Assembly (NCBI GenBank): GCA_003194525.1 | Contig: NBIV01000142.1 | Span: 121,322 to 185,321 of the forward strand | DNA from: Gracilariopsis chorda | Lineage: Eukaryota > Rhodophyta > Florideophyceae > Gracilariales > Gracilariaceae | Direction: 5' to 3' | Length of the DNA: 64,000 nt | In this document: positions 54,107 through 62,612 of the stretch, piece after piece | Layout of the letters: every line of letters begins with the position of its first letter | Numbering within the stretch: position 1 is the stretch's first letter | The notes under the pieces: model-generated | Told to the model about the DNA's origin: nothing | The model's database searches: none | The model's input: the letters and a program-made list of their open reading frames with translations, nothing else | Program-made: the position numbers and the translations under genes

Positions 54107-55462
54107 TCACCTCTTCCTCCCTCCCTTTCCTCTTCTTTTCATAGGCGTTACTGACCAAACGTTGCGACGATTCGACATAGGCGTGGGAAGAGGTGATGGT
54201 GACAGTAACTCCATCGGAGGCTCTGCCGACTGCACTTCGGGTGACGGTGTTGAAGGTGATAGTGTCGATAGCGAATTGCTTATTGAAGCCGGTGAAAAAG
54301 TGGTAGATAACGGCGTCGCTACAGATTCCAGTGACAGCTTTCCAAGTCTCCTGTCATACTTTCTTAGGTTCAGCACCATGGCGCTTACATCATCACGAGT
54401 GTTTTTTGCAATGGCAATGTCCAATATTCTGCGCGCTGCTACCTGCTCTCCATCTTCAATAGACCCTTTGGCAATTGCAGCGACTTCTTCATCTGTTAAC
54501 ACATCCCAGACACCGTCACTAGCAATGACGACCGCGTCAAACAGTCCATTCAGCTGCACTTCGAAGAAGTCTGGCTCTGCAATGACAAGCTTCCTTTGAT
54601 CAGCATCTCCTATAGATCGGGTTAACGACAGAACTCCGTTTATTCGCCCGTTGAAAAAACAACCACCCTGGCCTTTACAGCGTTTCTGCTCAGCAGAATG
54701 TGATGCCCGATGGTCTTCAGACAATCGTTTAACTTCTTTTTCACCAAAGGCAATCACACGGGAATCCCCCACGTATGCAACCGTCATTGTCTTCTCGATC
54801 AGTGCCACAACAGTTGCCGTCGTGCCACATAAACCATTAAGGTCCTGAAATGGAATCGGTATATCAGTACGTGGGAGAGGATGATCAGACATGGAGGACG
54901 TTTTTCTCGACCTTTCTGTTGCAATTCCAACACTGATGTCGTATTGGCGGGATATCGCTTCATCCATTTTGAGAAATGCGGAGCGCAATGCCTCTCTAAT
55001 GTCGCCATGTTTTCCATATGCCTTCAGAACGAACCCGAATATTCGTTCACTGGCCAGTTCTGATGCCTCCACGCCTCCATGTCCATCGAAAACACCGAAA
55101 AGAGACACCAACGGTCGCAATCCCTTCTGCGCTACGTCTTGTACTGCAAATCTATCCTCCAGAGTGCGATGACGTGGCCCTTTTTTCGATATCACTGCAT
55201 AGATATCACCAGCTGCTTGGAGCTCTGAACAACTTTTTGTCTGCAAAGGAATTGTTGCCGGTGCGGAAGGTCCAGGTGGTAACTTTAGGTTTGGTGGGCG
55301 TATTACCCGTCGCTTGGAATTGTGCTGCTTCTCATGTGTTCCCTCTCTAGCTTGTGACTGAGTGCTTAATGCACGCCTGTACGCTGTTTCTTTGTGGGAG
55401 GGGGGTTCATGGTGCGATGGAGACTTATCAAATTTCCCCATGAAGGGCTTATTATCGGCCAT
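54107..55462 (-). CDS. PP2C-type protein serine/threonine phosphatase
   Basis: This protein has 451 residues when started at the ATG at 55462 (MADNKPFMGK); the frame is open about 66 bases farther upstream but without an ATG. The N-terminal 80 residues are basic and Ser/Pro-rich. The PP2C catalytic domain runs from about residue 85 to 370: LEDRFAV (Glu102, Asp103), FGVFDGHGG (Asp126), GTTATVVAL, AYVGDSR, RLSEDH, SLTRSIGD, IASDGVWDVLTDEE (Asp316) and NTRDDVSAMVL (Asp358). All metal-binding acidic residues are present, so the Mg/Mn-dependent phosphatase should be active. A GGC-rich insertion (KRCKGQGGCFFNG) precedes SLTRSIG. The C-terminal 80 residues are Ser/Pro-rich and end in a basic run (KRRGKGGRKR). 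The substrate is unknown. The gene appears intronless. Confidence 0.93.
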   Translation of the reverse strand: MADNKPFMGKFDKSPSHHEPPSHKETAYRRALSTQSQAREGTHEKQHNSKRRVIRPPNLKLPPGPSAPATIPLQTKSCSELQAAGDIYAVISKKGPRHRTLEDRFAVQDVAQKGLRPLVSLFGVFDGHGGVEASELASERIFGFVLKAYGKHGDIREALRSAFLKMDEAISRQYDISVGIATERSRKTSSMSDHPLPRTDIPIPFQDLNGLCGTTATVVALIEKTMTVAYVGDSRVIAFGEKEVKRLSEDHRASHSAEQKRCKGQGGCFFNGRINGVLSLTRSIGDADQRKLVIAEPDFFEVQLNGLFDAVVIASDGVWDVLTDEEVAAIAKGSIEDGEQVAARRILDIAIAKNTRDDVSAMVLNLRKYDRRLGKLSLESVATPLSTTFSPASISNSLSTLSPSTPSPEVQSAEPPMELLSPSPLPTPMSNRRNVWSVTPMKRRGKGGRKR

Positions 55463-56575
55463 TTGAAGTTCCCGTCGATGAGTATTGTCGGCAGCTCTTG
55501 TCCAAGAGAAGAATATGTTCTTAACCACCTCCTCCTAGTTTCATTACAAACAGCGTACACAGATTCTGGACGACTACCGGCGTCGAGTGCGTTTTGGATG
55601 TGCCTAATTGCTTTAGTGCAACTTTGAAGAGGCAGAATGATTTGCTTCAAGGCTTCCAAACCGATACAACTCTGCGAACGGAAGTGTACCACGCGCTAAC
55701 GGAGTACGTGAGCTCGGTAAAGAACTGTTTGACCACTCGCTATGTCAAGACTTTCCACATGTGCAATTGAATACGACTTGTGTCACGAAGAAGACTGTAT
55801 CCCTATGCTTTCCCGTCTTCGACCTTTTAGTTTTCTGCAATGAATCGATAAAAGTAAGAATTAAATTAGACGGTCACCCCACTCTCTAACAGCATGAGCC
55901 ATCTACCCAGAAATGGAAACTCTCTCAGTGCTGGATGCAGAAAAGAAATGTATCTCGGTTTGTTCAAAGCACCAGGGGATACAAGAGTTAACGTTACCTT
56001 CCCGTTTGGTTCCTTATACTTCGTGTTGGCTCGAGACTTGATTCAACATTACACGGAAGCTTCACCCAACAATCTTGGCCAGGCTATCTTACAATCCACG
56101 TGTGTATCAAATACTGGCAACTCCTCTTATTTGAATGCCGTGAGAGTTGGGACGCTGGCAGTTAAAGACCACTCATGACATGACATGAAAGAGTCTTCTT
56201 ACAGGTCTGGAACTAGAATAGAATAGTGAACCCTTCACATGACGACTGCTTAACGATGATGATTTTGCCCTTTAAACTTTTCTTGAGAGTAAAACACGAC
56301 AGAACATGTAAAATGTATTGGATATGGATAGTCTTTGTCCGTTTACATGCTTGTCTCATTATGCTGAAACTATCAGTTATTTCATGTACTGAACCGTCAA
56401 CCTCCTACGAGGATACATAAGCTCACTGTGAGATTTTCTGATGACACAAAAGCTCAGAACCGGTCAATAACTACTATCCCAGATCTCATATTTTTATGTA
56501 GAACAAAAGAAACGAGTATTACATATGCGCAGTCTCTTATATGTTGTACCCGACTTCTATGAGAACATAATGAAC
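55463..56575. other. No certain gene; small plus-strand frame at 55894-56178
   Basis: A 94-codon frame with an ATG (55894-56178) is the only candidate. It shows no domain and may be incidental. The rest has stops in all frames and contains the phosphatase promoter. Confidence 0.35.
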
Positions 56576-57236
56576 TTAGTTCCGTTTCGGTCTAGGAGCC
56601 ATGCTCGGCCTTGGACGCAAAATCTTCTTCAAATACTTGATTCTGTTCTTGACCTTCTTAATGTGAAAAACTACTGCAGCCTTGTTTCTGGTCTTCAAGC
56701 ACCTGATTCTTTTCACACGCCATATCTGTCGAACAACTCTCATCTTCTTCAAACAGTTGCAAGCCATTCTGGCTTTTCGAAGCTTCCACTGAAGACGCCA
56801 CACATGTCTAGATAAGCACTTCCTGTTCCATTTGCACTTCCTCCTAACCGCATTCACAGATCTTTGCAAACGATACTTCTTTTTACATTCCTTACTCGCC
56901 TTTCGCAAATTCGACATGTGGCACTCGAGGAGTTTCTTCTTTCTGTACAAAGTCCGTAGCAACCTTCCCTTGTTTATACGACATTTCTCGGACAACACAA
57001 TTGTGCGTAGTTCCCGTTTTAAACGTTGCAACTGCTTTTGTGCCCGTGCAAGAGCTGCCACCTGCCACCTCCTGGCTGACCTTACGACGACGGGAAGGTC
57101 AAAGTTCTCTGAAGCAGCTGGAAAATCGCTTCCATCCGAGGCTCCTAGTGATGTATTCTCAGAATGAACATCAGCTGCGCGAACGAAGAAAATCGCAGCG
57201 AAAAAAAACCAATGTGCAGGTAGTTAGTCGGAACAT
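56576..57236 (-). CDS. Lys/Arg/Cys-rich protein, probably secreted; frame broken at an A8 run
   Basis: The frame ending at 56576 is open upstream to about 57223 and encodes a very basic helical protein: over a quarter Lys plus Arg, few acidic residues, and eight Cys in the last 150 codons (EKC, LEC, KEC, RKC, RKC, MAC, NC, IRC). No ATG lies at its head in that frame. An ATG at 57236 on the minus strand starts a hydrophobic run (MFRLTTCTLVFF) in a different frame. It merges with the long frame across the T8 run (57201-57208) if that run were 7 or 10 long. The region after it (AAIFFVRAADVHS) completes a plausible signal peptide and cleavage site. Either the run length is a sequencing or population variant, or the gene is broken. 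A spliced start (acceptor CGCAG at about 57177) is the alternative. The family is unknown. Confidence 0.5.
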
Positions 57237-58212
57237 AGTTAAATGTTGTACAATCTTGCACCCGATGGAAGCTGATGATGTGAAACTACAGAAGATGCGA
57301 GTTCGGTCTCGACAGCAAGTTGAAGTAGCTTGTCGAAAGATCCTCATGCACTAACAGGATCAAAATGAGGCCTATTTATGGTGAATCTGAACCCTTATAG
57401 TATGCAACTGAATTCAAGCGGAGCACACACATGGCCTCCATAAGGTGGTCGATACTACTTGCGGTGTGCTGTAAAACCAAACCCAACAACCCAGAAAAGA
57501 AAAAGCTGTCGGGTTGGTTGTGAAAAGATGCCACCCAGAACATCTCAGTTGGGAGGAAAAAATAGCATCCTGTTTCAAAGATCCAGCTTCCGGATTGCCG
57601 CTGTTCTTAGGTCGCCACCTTGTTTCGCGTGCCAAGCGTGCGTCGCTTCAAAGAACATGTGTTCAAATGACAATCTTCGGTATGCCGCTGAATTGAAACC
57701 ATTCCTATCTGGGAAGCAGGCAACCCACAGCGCACTGGTACATACCTAGTGCTCGAGCCGAGTGTTGTGCACCTCGGAGTTAGTACTGTAATGATGAAAC
57801 TCTGCGTTTCACAAGCCCTTTTCGGGACCAGTGGCATACAATCCGAGAAAGAGATGATATGCCCAGGCGGAGCTGAGAGATCATTACGTTGTATTGAGGT
57901 GATGAGGTGGTACTGCCGGAGTCGATAGCAGTGTAGCGGTTCACAGGAGAACAAGGCAGAAGAGATTGTAGAGAGTAGAGTATAAAGATACCTTTCGTAC
58001 TGCCCATTTCGAAGGGGTTGTATGTCTGAATGTACTATGGATCAAAATGTTAGGTGAAGGGCTAGCCTTGGAATGCTAACTCTTAACCCTTTGGTATATA
58101 CAGCCTTCAGCAAAGATGCAAATATCAAAGATATGGGCGTGACCTCTGTCACCATAGCTACAGCGCAACAACTCTCGAAAGCCAATACTTAGTGTCTATC
58201 GGACCAGTGCGC
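57237..58212. other. No gene recognised
   Basis: Frames such as 57459-57749 are not convincing. Near 58075 a CTAACTCTTAACCCTTTGG motif resembles the telomere-like stretch at 53890-54000. This is the approach to the repeat-rich right end. Confidence 0.4.
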
Positions 58213-58230
58213 TGACCTCATATGAGGTCA
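58213..58230. repeat. 18-bp perfect palindrome, copy 1
   Basis: TGACCTCATATGAGGTCA reads the same on both strands. A 17-bp copy of the same sequence lies at 58531-58547, and the two flank about 300 bp of AT-rich sequence. Confidence 0.9.
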
Positions 58231-58530
58231 GAGCAACGGCACGCAAAATTAAAAAAAAAAATTGAAATCTGATCCGCATGGCCCCACATTTCAAATTTCG
58301 AACTTGAAACATGGCTAACCAGGTGGTCTTTGAACTAAAAGATCTGTGGACGGGGCCATTGTGTACGAATGTTTTTGACGATAGTGCTTGATGTGATAGC
58401 TACGACTGTTGGTGATGTGTTGTGGACATGGTTCAGCGCTGCCGGCGTAGAAGACATGATGAGAAGATCAAAGTGAAAAAGTTTTTGGAAAAGTTTTAAG
58501 GTTTTGATAAAGTTCTAGAGTAATTAATAT

Positions 58531-58547
58531 TGACCTCATATGAGGTC
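58531..58547. repeat. Palindrome, copy 2
   Basis: TGACCTCATATGAGGTC matches copy 1 except for the last base. With copy 1 it could mark the ends of a small mobile unit or a protein-binding site pair. Confidence 0.85.
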
Positions 58548-58579
58548 GCTCGTCAGATAGACATTAGGAATGTAACAAG

Positions 58580-59135
58580 TAGAAGCGGCCTTCGGCCGCG
58601 GGCGGCGCTGCGCGCCGCTGAATTGGAGTAATTTTGGGGGCTCTGCAGGCCGTTTCTGCTCGCTATCGCTCGCAAACGGCCTGCAAACCAATGAAGGCTG
58701 CGGCGCTGAGAGTGAATATGGCACAGAGTTGCACTGGAGCGCCCGTGCGTTGGTGATTGGCTGGCACTGCAGAGTGTATGTCAAGTACAGTAGATTGTAA
58801 TTGGCTGGCACTGCAGAGTGTATGTCAAGTACAGTAGATTGTAATTGGCTGGCACTGCCAAAATAACTGCAGTTCCAGCCACTGTGCAGCGGTGTGGGTG
58901 GCACTGCTGCAGTGCCAGCCACTTAGCAGCTGCGGCAGTCAACATGCAGCAGCAGCCAATGAGCTCTGAGCTTTGCTGCTGCTGCTGCTAAATTTTTTGA
59001 TTGGCGGGGAGGGGTGAAAATTGCATTCACTGAAGGGGGCGTGCAAGGGGATTTTTTGGCGCAACGCCTCCCGTCAATCAACAACACTCCCCTCATACAT
59101 GTGTAAATCATAATAGTACGGGGTGGTGTTGAGAC
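58580..59135. repeat. Hairpin-rich tandem unit 1
   Basis: The unit starts with GCGGCC-TTC-GGCCGC (58585-58599) and GGCGGCGCTGCGCGCCGC. An 11-bp perfect inverted repeat follows (58645-58655 with 58674-58684). Then come a 44-bp tandem repeat, several ATTGGCTGGCACTGCA motifs, a (CTG)n stretch and T6. It ends with an imperfect hairpin (CAACACTCCCC at 59082-59092 with 59120-59131). Its order of parts is repeated in unit 2. Confidence 0.75.
58757..58846. repeat. 44-bp direct repeat, two copies
   Basis: A segment that begins ATTGGCTGGCACTGCAGAGT and ends in AGTAGATTGTA occurs twice in a row with no differences that I can see, followed by the start of a third copy. It lies inside unit 1. Confidence 0.85.
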
Positions 59136-59610
59136 AAGTGGAAACGGCCTTCGGCCGTGGACGGCGCTGCGCGCCGCGTTGTTTTTGTAGCTTTGTGTAT
59201 TTAGTAGCGTTTGGAGGCTCTCCGAGCACTTTGCTCGCTTGCGCTCGCAATAGCGCTCGTAGAACCACGGGGCGCCGCGGCGCTGAGAGTAGGTAAAGCG
59301 ATAGGGGTTTGTGTTTAGGTGCCTAAATTGACTGCAGTGCCAGCCAATGATGAGAAAGTGCGACACGTTGCTTTTTGTAACTGGCTGGCACTGCAGTCAT
59401 TATGGGAGTGCCAGCCAGTAAGCAGCAAGCTTTGCTGCTGCTGCTGCTGCTGAATTTTTTAAATGGTAGGAAGGCTTTGCGCCAAATGGCAGTTTTGCAT
59501 GCGCGTAGAGGTGCATACAGGGCGGTGTATTGGCGCACCGCCTCCCGTCAGTCAACAACACCCCCTCATACATGTGTAAATCATTAAGAGTGGGGGGTGT
59601 TGAGATGCGT
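59136..59610. repeat. Hairpin-rich tandem unit 2
   Basis: It repeats the order of unit 1 in diverged form: ACGGCC-TTC-GGCCGT (59144-59158), GGCGCTGCGCGCCGC, a TTGCTCGCTTGCGCTCGCAA cluster, CTGGCACTGCAGT motifs, a longer (CTG)n run and T6. It ends with the hairpin CAACACCCCC (59556-59565) with GGGGGTGTTG (59593-59602), a perfect 10-bp stem. Confidence 0.75.
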
Positions 59611-60244
59611 CGGCAAGAAGGCAAACCATGGCATTCACAAGAGGTTTGCGTTGTCCTTAGTATCCTTGACACGGAGCTGAAGGCATATGCTAGGGCCAGG
59701 GGAATAAACAAGCGTAGATGTGGAGTCGGTCATTACCCGCAACAAATGCCTGTCCGAGGTGAGAGTATATGAGGCAATCATGGTAGCTCAACTGCCTAAG
59801 CCGCCGTGTGGCTTAAGTCTGGCTTCTCCAACCACTTGATAAAGATGTGCACAAGGTGAGTACTGCAAAGGCATGTTTTTGGGTAGCATCAATAGAATCT
59901 TCTCAACAGTGTGGTGCAATGCCCCAAAGGGGAAAAACACCGAAAGACGTCCGGGATCTTCCTCTCACGAGGTGAACCCAGTTGGGTAGAGCCCTCCCAG
60001 AGGTGTCACGGCGAAGCCGGTTTGTAAGACCAGGGACACCTGTCGCGACTCGCGCAGGGAGGTGAAGGCGAAGAATCGGTATCCGCGTGAGCGGGGTGTG
60101 ATCCTCAGTAGAGGTATGTTTCCACGTAAGTGGGGGTGTGTGAGCGGATGCGCACACGAGGGCCGCGGATAGCGGGAGGTGCTACCCTAAAAAGGGGAAA
60201 GAGGAAGGACGAGTGGGTCGCGAGAGCGACGAGTAGATACGGCA
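59611..60244. other. Hairpin-rich leader of the right-end element
   Basis: No gene. From about 59930 short stem-loops recur (CCCC-AAA-GGGG, CCCA-GT-TGGG, TCGCGAGAGCGA). This stretch probably belongs to the element that carries the 510-codon frame. Confidence 0.45.
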
Positions 60245-60535
60245 ATGCCGGTGGACAGGACTCCCTATACAGGGCGAAACACCAATATGATTGGAACAAT
60301 TAGTACTCCCAATGATGGGTCTCCTTTAGATGTGCAAGGGGGTGAACTTCCGTACACTACGGTGCTTCCCTCCAAGGAGGAGTTGAGAACACGCGGAGGC
60401 GGTAAAGCTCAGAGCCAATTCCCCAGGTTGGGGTCCCTTGTTGGGGAAGGTTTACTGGTGCGACGGCAGTGCGCCGTCGCACTAAGTACTAGCTTCCCAG
60501 AAATGGGTGTGAAAATAATAAATAAAATTAACTAA
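60245..60535 (+). CDS. Possible small protein, 96 aa, upstream in the right-end element
   Basis: This ATG-started frame of 96 codons lies upstream of the 510-codon frame and is full of short hairpins, such as GTGCGACGGC with GCCGTCGCAC at 60458-60482. It has no recognisable domain. It may be a small protein or just leader RNA. AATAAATAAAA just before its stop could act in polyadenylation. Confidence 0.3.
   Translation: MPVDRTPYTGRNTNMIGTISTPNDGSPLDVQGGELPYTTVLPSKEELRTRGGGKAQSQFPRLGSLVGEGLLVRRQCAVALSTSFPEMGVKIINKIN
60458..60482. repeat. Strong stem-loop, 10-bp perfect stem
   Basis: GTGCGACGGC and GCCGTCGCAC pair without mismatch around a 5-base loop. It is the strongest single hairpin seen in the right-end element. 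Confidence 0.9.
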
Positions 60536-60771
60536 AATACTCCACATTCCGTGGCAACATCCACTACTGTGGCCAACCGCCAATTGACCCAAAACCGTGT
60601 CCCACGTGTCCATACCCACCATTGTGGGGCGTAGTTCATATACACACTACACAACCGATAATATCGGGAAAGCGTTCAAGTACCCAGAATCCCTCCCTGA
60701 GGGCGTTGCACTTCATATCCCCCCCTTAAGACGGGAAAACGACCGCGGGCGCGGAGGATTCCCAGACGAAA

Positions 60772-62304
60772 ATGGGTGATAAAAGCGCGTGCTTTGTCTC
60801 CGGTTTTCCGGTAAATCCCTCTGCGCCAGAGTCATCAAGCACACAAACGACAACAACAGCCACCCTCCAAAAGGGACAAATGAACGACGACAACCATATC
60901 AACAGCCACAGCCAACCGCCGAGACTTCTCGGGCGGTACACCACCGGTTTTCGGTCAGTTCCCCTGCCTCAGGGCGATCGAAATCCGGTACAACCGGGGA
61001 ATATGGCTGCTGCAGCCGACCATCCCTTCGCACTACCACCTTCGGTGGTGTCCTCCGGAACCACTCCGGTGTCCAACTGGCCAACCTACAACACCCTGGT
61101 GGGGCTCAACCCGATGAATCGGAATCACGCGTCGCGCCTGCGCCTTGCCCCGTGGTTTCACCCGGTCGCTGTCCTCAATGAGGGGTTGGTCACCGCTTAT
61201 GCGGATGGTTCAGACACCCTTCCGGGGGATCTGCCCAGAGCAGTCACCACATCGTGGGATTGGCGTCACCGGATTGCGATTCCGCGTCACCACCTCCGAA
61301 GAAACTCGGGCGAGACCGTCGCTGCGGCGCAGACCGCGTTGACGCGGATGGCGTACCAACGGCAGAGCCGGGCTCCATTCGATGTACCGGTCCCACCGGA
61401 GTTTGGCTTCGACGTTAGCTACTTCCGCCCTCGCGGGGAGATTGGGTACGGCGAGAACCTGTTCCGCCTCGAGACCCTCGCTTGGAGGAATTTCCCCGCA
61501 GCGCGGCAAGAGGCCCTTTGCTGGGAGCGACCGATTATTCGGGCGGAGTTCAGGTACCTTCCCCGGCAATACCGGTCCAACTTTCTCCAAAACTTCATCC
61601 GCTACGAGCGGCGTTGGCGATCCCGATTCGGGTACTTTATCCCGTATCAGAACGTGGAGATAGAGCGGATTGCGCCGCCTCACCGACTAGGTCGGTATGT
61701 AGCACTTCCCGAGTGGTGGCGCTTCCATGAAGCCTGCCGGGGGTGCTACATAGAACTCCCGCCGGTACTTACGTACCTCGGTTCGCTGCTCATGCAGGAT
61801 CCCCGGTCGGGGTTGTGGTCCGTAGTGGTTACGGAGTGGGCGGCCCGCAGTGCGGCTTATATCCTCAACGAGGCGTACGACCAGTATCGTCTCTGGTTCC
61901 TTCAACCGCGTGTGCGGGCAGCGATCCGAAACCTGGATCTTCGCATCCCCCTTGGGGGCCAGGCCAACAATGAAGAGGTCCTCCAATTACTTGGGTACAT
62001 CGACAGCGTTAGCTGGAGTGAGGTCCCGCTGGAGCAAAGCGGTCGTCTGGATGGCGGCAGCGGTAACACCGGTGGTCCGGGACTCGGTAGAAACACCGCC
62101 CTTGCGGGGGATTTTATCTACTTCGACCCCTGGGAGTTCCGGGAAATTTCCTCCGAGGAGGCGCGAGAGCTTCGCGATACGCCCCGGCATGTGCCGGAAG
62201 ACCACCCGGTGGGTACGTCGATTCTGACGACTACTACCGCGTATACGGCGGGGATGACCCAATGGTCGATAACGAACCGGAAGAACCCGGGGAGATGGAC
62301 GTAG
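60772..62304 (+). CDS. Unrecognised 510-aa protein of the right-end element
   Basis: This is an intact 510-codon frame with an ATG and GC-rich codons (many end in G or C), unlike the genes to the left. The first 75 residues are Ser/Thr/Gln/Asn-rich and probably disordered. Residues about 100-420 look folded and are unusually rich in Trp (16 or so in the protein), Arg, Tyr and Pro, for example SWDWRHRIAIPRHHLRR, YLPRQYRSNFLQNFIRYERR and PEWWRFHEACRGCYIELPP. The last 80 residues are Gly/Asp/Glu-rich. No motif of a polymerase, nuclease, helicase or protease is visible. A structural or nucleic-acid-binding protein of a mobile or virus-like element is an inference from context only. The coding sequence is threaded with short perfect hairpins. 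A second frame overlaps its 3' end. Confidence 0.6.
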   Translation: MGDKSACFVSGFPVNPSAPESSSTQTTTTATLQKGQMNDDNHINSHSQPPRLLGRYTTGFRSVPLPQGDRNPVQPGNMAAAADHPFALPPSVVSSGTTPVSNWPTYNTLVGLNPMNRNHASRLRLAPWFHPVAVLNEGLVTAYADGSDTLPGDLPRAVTTSWDWRHRIAIPRHHLRRNSGETVAAAQTALTRMAYQRQSRAPFDVPVPPEFGFDVSYFRPRGEIGYGENLFRLETLAWRNFPAARQEALCWERPIIRAEFRYLPRQYRSNFLQNFIRYERRWRSRFGYFIPYQNVEIERIAPPHRLGRYVALPEWWRFHEACRGCYIELPPVLTYLGSLLMQDPRSGLWSVVVTEWAARSAAYILNEAYDQYRLWFLQPRVRAAIRNLDLRIPLGGQANNEEVLQLLGYIDSVSWSEVPLEQSGRLDGGSGNTGGPGLGRNTALAGDFIYFDPWEFREISSEEARELRDTPRHVPEDHPVGTSILTTTTAYTAGMTQWSITNRKNPGRWT

Positions 62305-62612
62305 AGGAAACCGGCGCTAGCGCGGAAGCTTTCCCAGAGGGGGTATCTCCGGCCGAGCCGGCTGCTGACCCTTCAACGGCAAGTGCCGGACCTTCTATCC
62401 CCAGCGGGGTGACGGCGAATGAAAACGAAATCATCGCACGTTTCCTCCGGGGTGCCGGTCTTAGCGCTGCCGAGGTATCGGGGGATGTCACCACATGGCG
62501 GACGCGTTGGCCTACCGCCTTGCTGGGGGTTACGCCCCGGACGATGGGGGTGAGTGAAACCTCTAGTCCAGTTTCCTGGTTCTTCTTTCCCTGGCTATGC
62601 CAGTTAGTGTAG
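62262..62612 (+). CDS. Second frame overlapping the 510-aa frame, 116 aa
   Basis: It starts at an ATG 43 bases before the end of the previous frame and lies in the -1 phase relative to it. The protein begins very acidic (EPEEPGEMDVEETG), then Pro/Ala/Ser-rich, then a short helical part (NEIIARFLRGAGLSAAEV). Two genes that overlap in this way are typical of compact mobile or viral genomes, where the second product is made by reinitiation or frameshifting. No domain recognised. AATAAA at about 62645 lies just downstream. Confidence 0.4.
   Translation: MVDNEPEEPGEMDVEETGASAEAFPEGVSPAEPAADPSTASAGPSIPSGVTANENEIIARFLRGAGLSAAEVSGDVTTWRTRWPTALLGVTPRTMGVSETSSPVSWFFFPWLCQLV

Noticed and set aside
54006-54599. 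197-codon plus-strand frame opposite the phosphatase C-terminal region
   Set aside because: Antisense shadow; the opposite strand encodes the conserved PP2C motifs.
57459-57749. 96-codon plus-strand frame as a small Cys-containing protein
   Set aside because: No conserved spacing or targeting signal is visible, and overlapping frames of equal length exist on both strands.
60772-62304. Reading the 510-aa protein as a viral polymerase or reverse transcriptase
   Set aside because: No GDD, YxDD or other polymerase motif, and no nuclease or helicase motif, was found in the frame.
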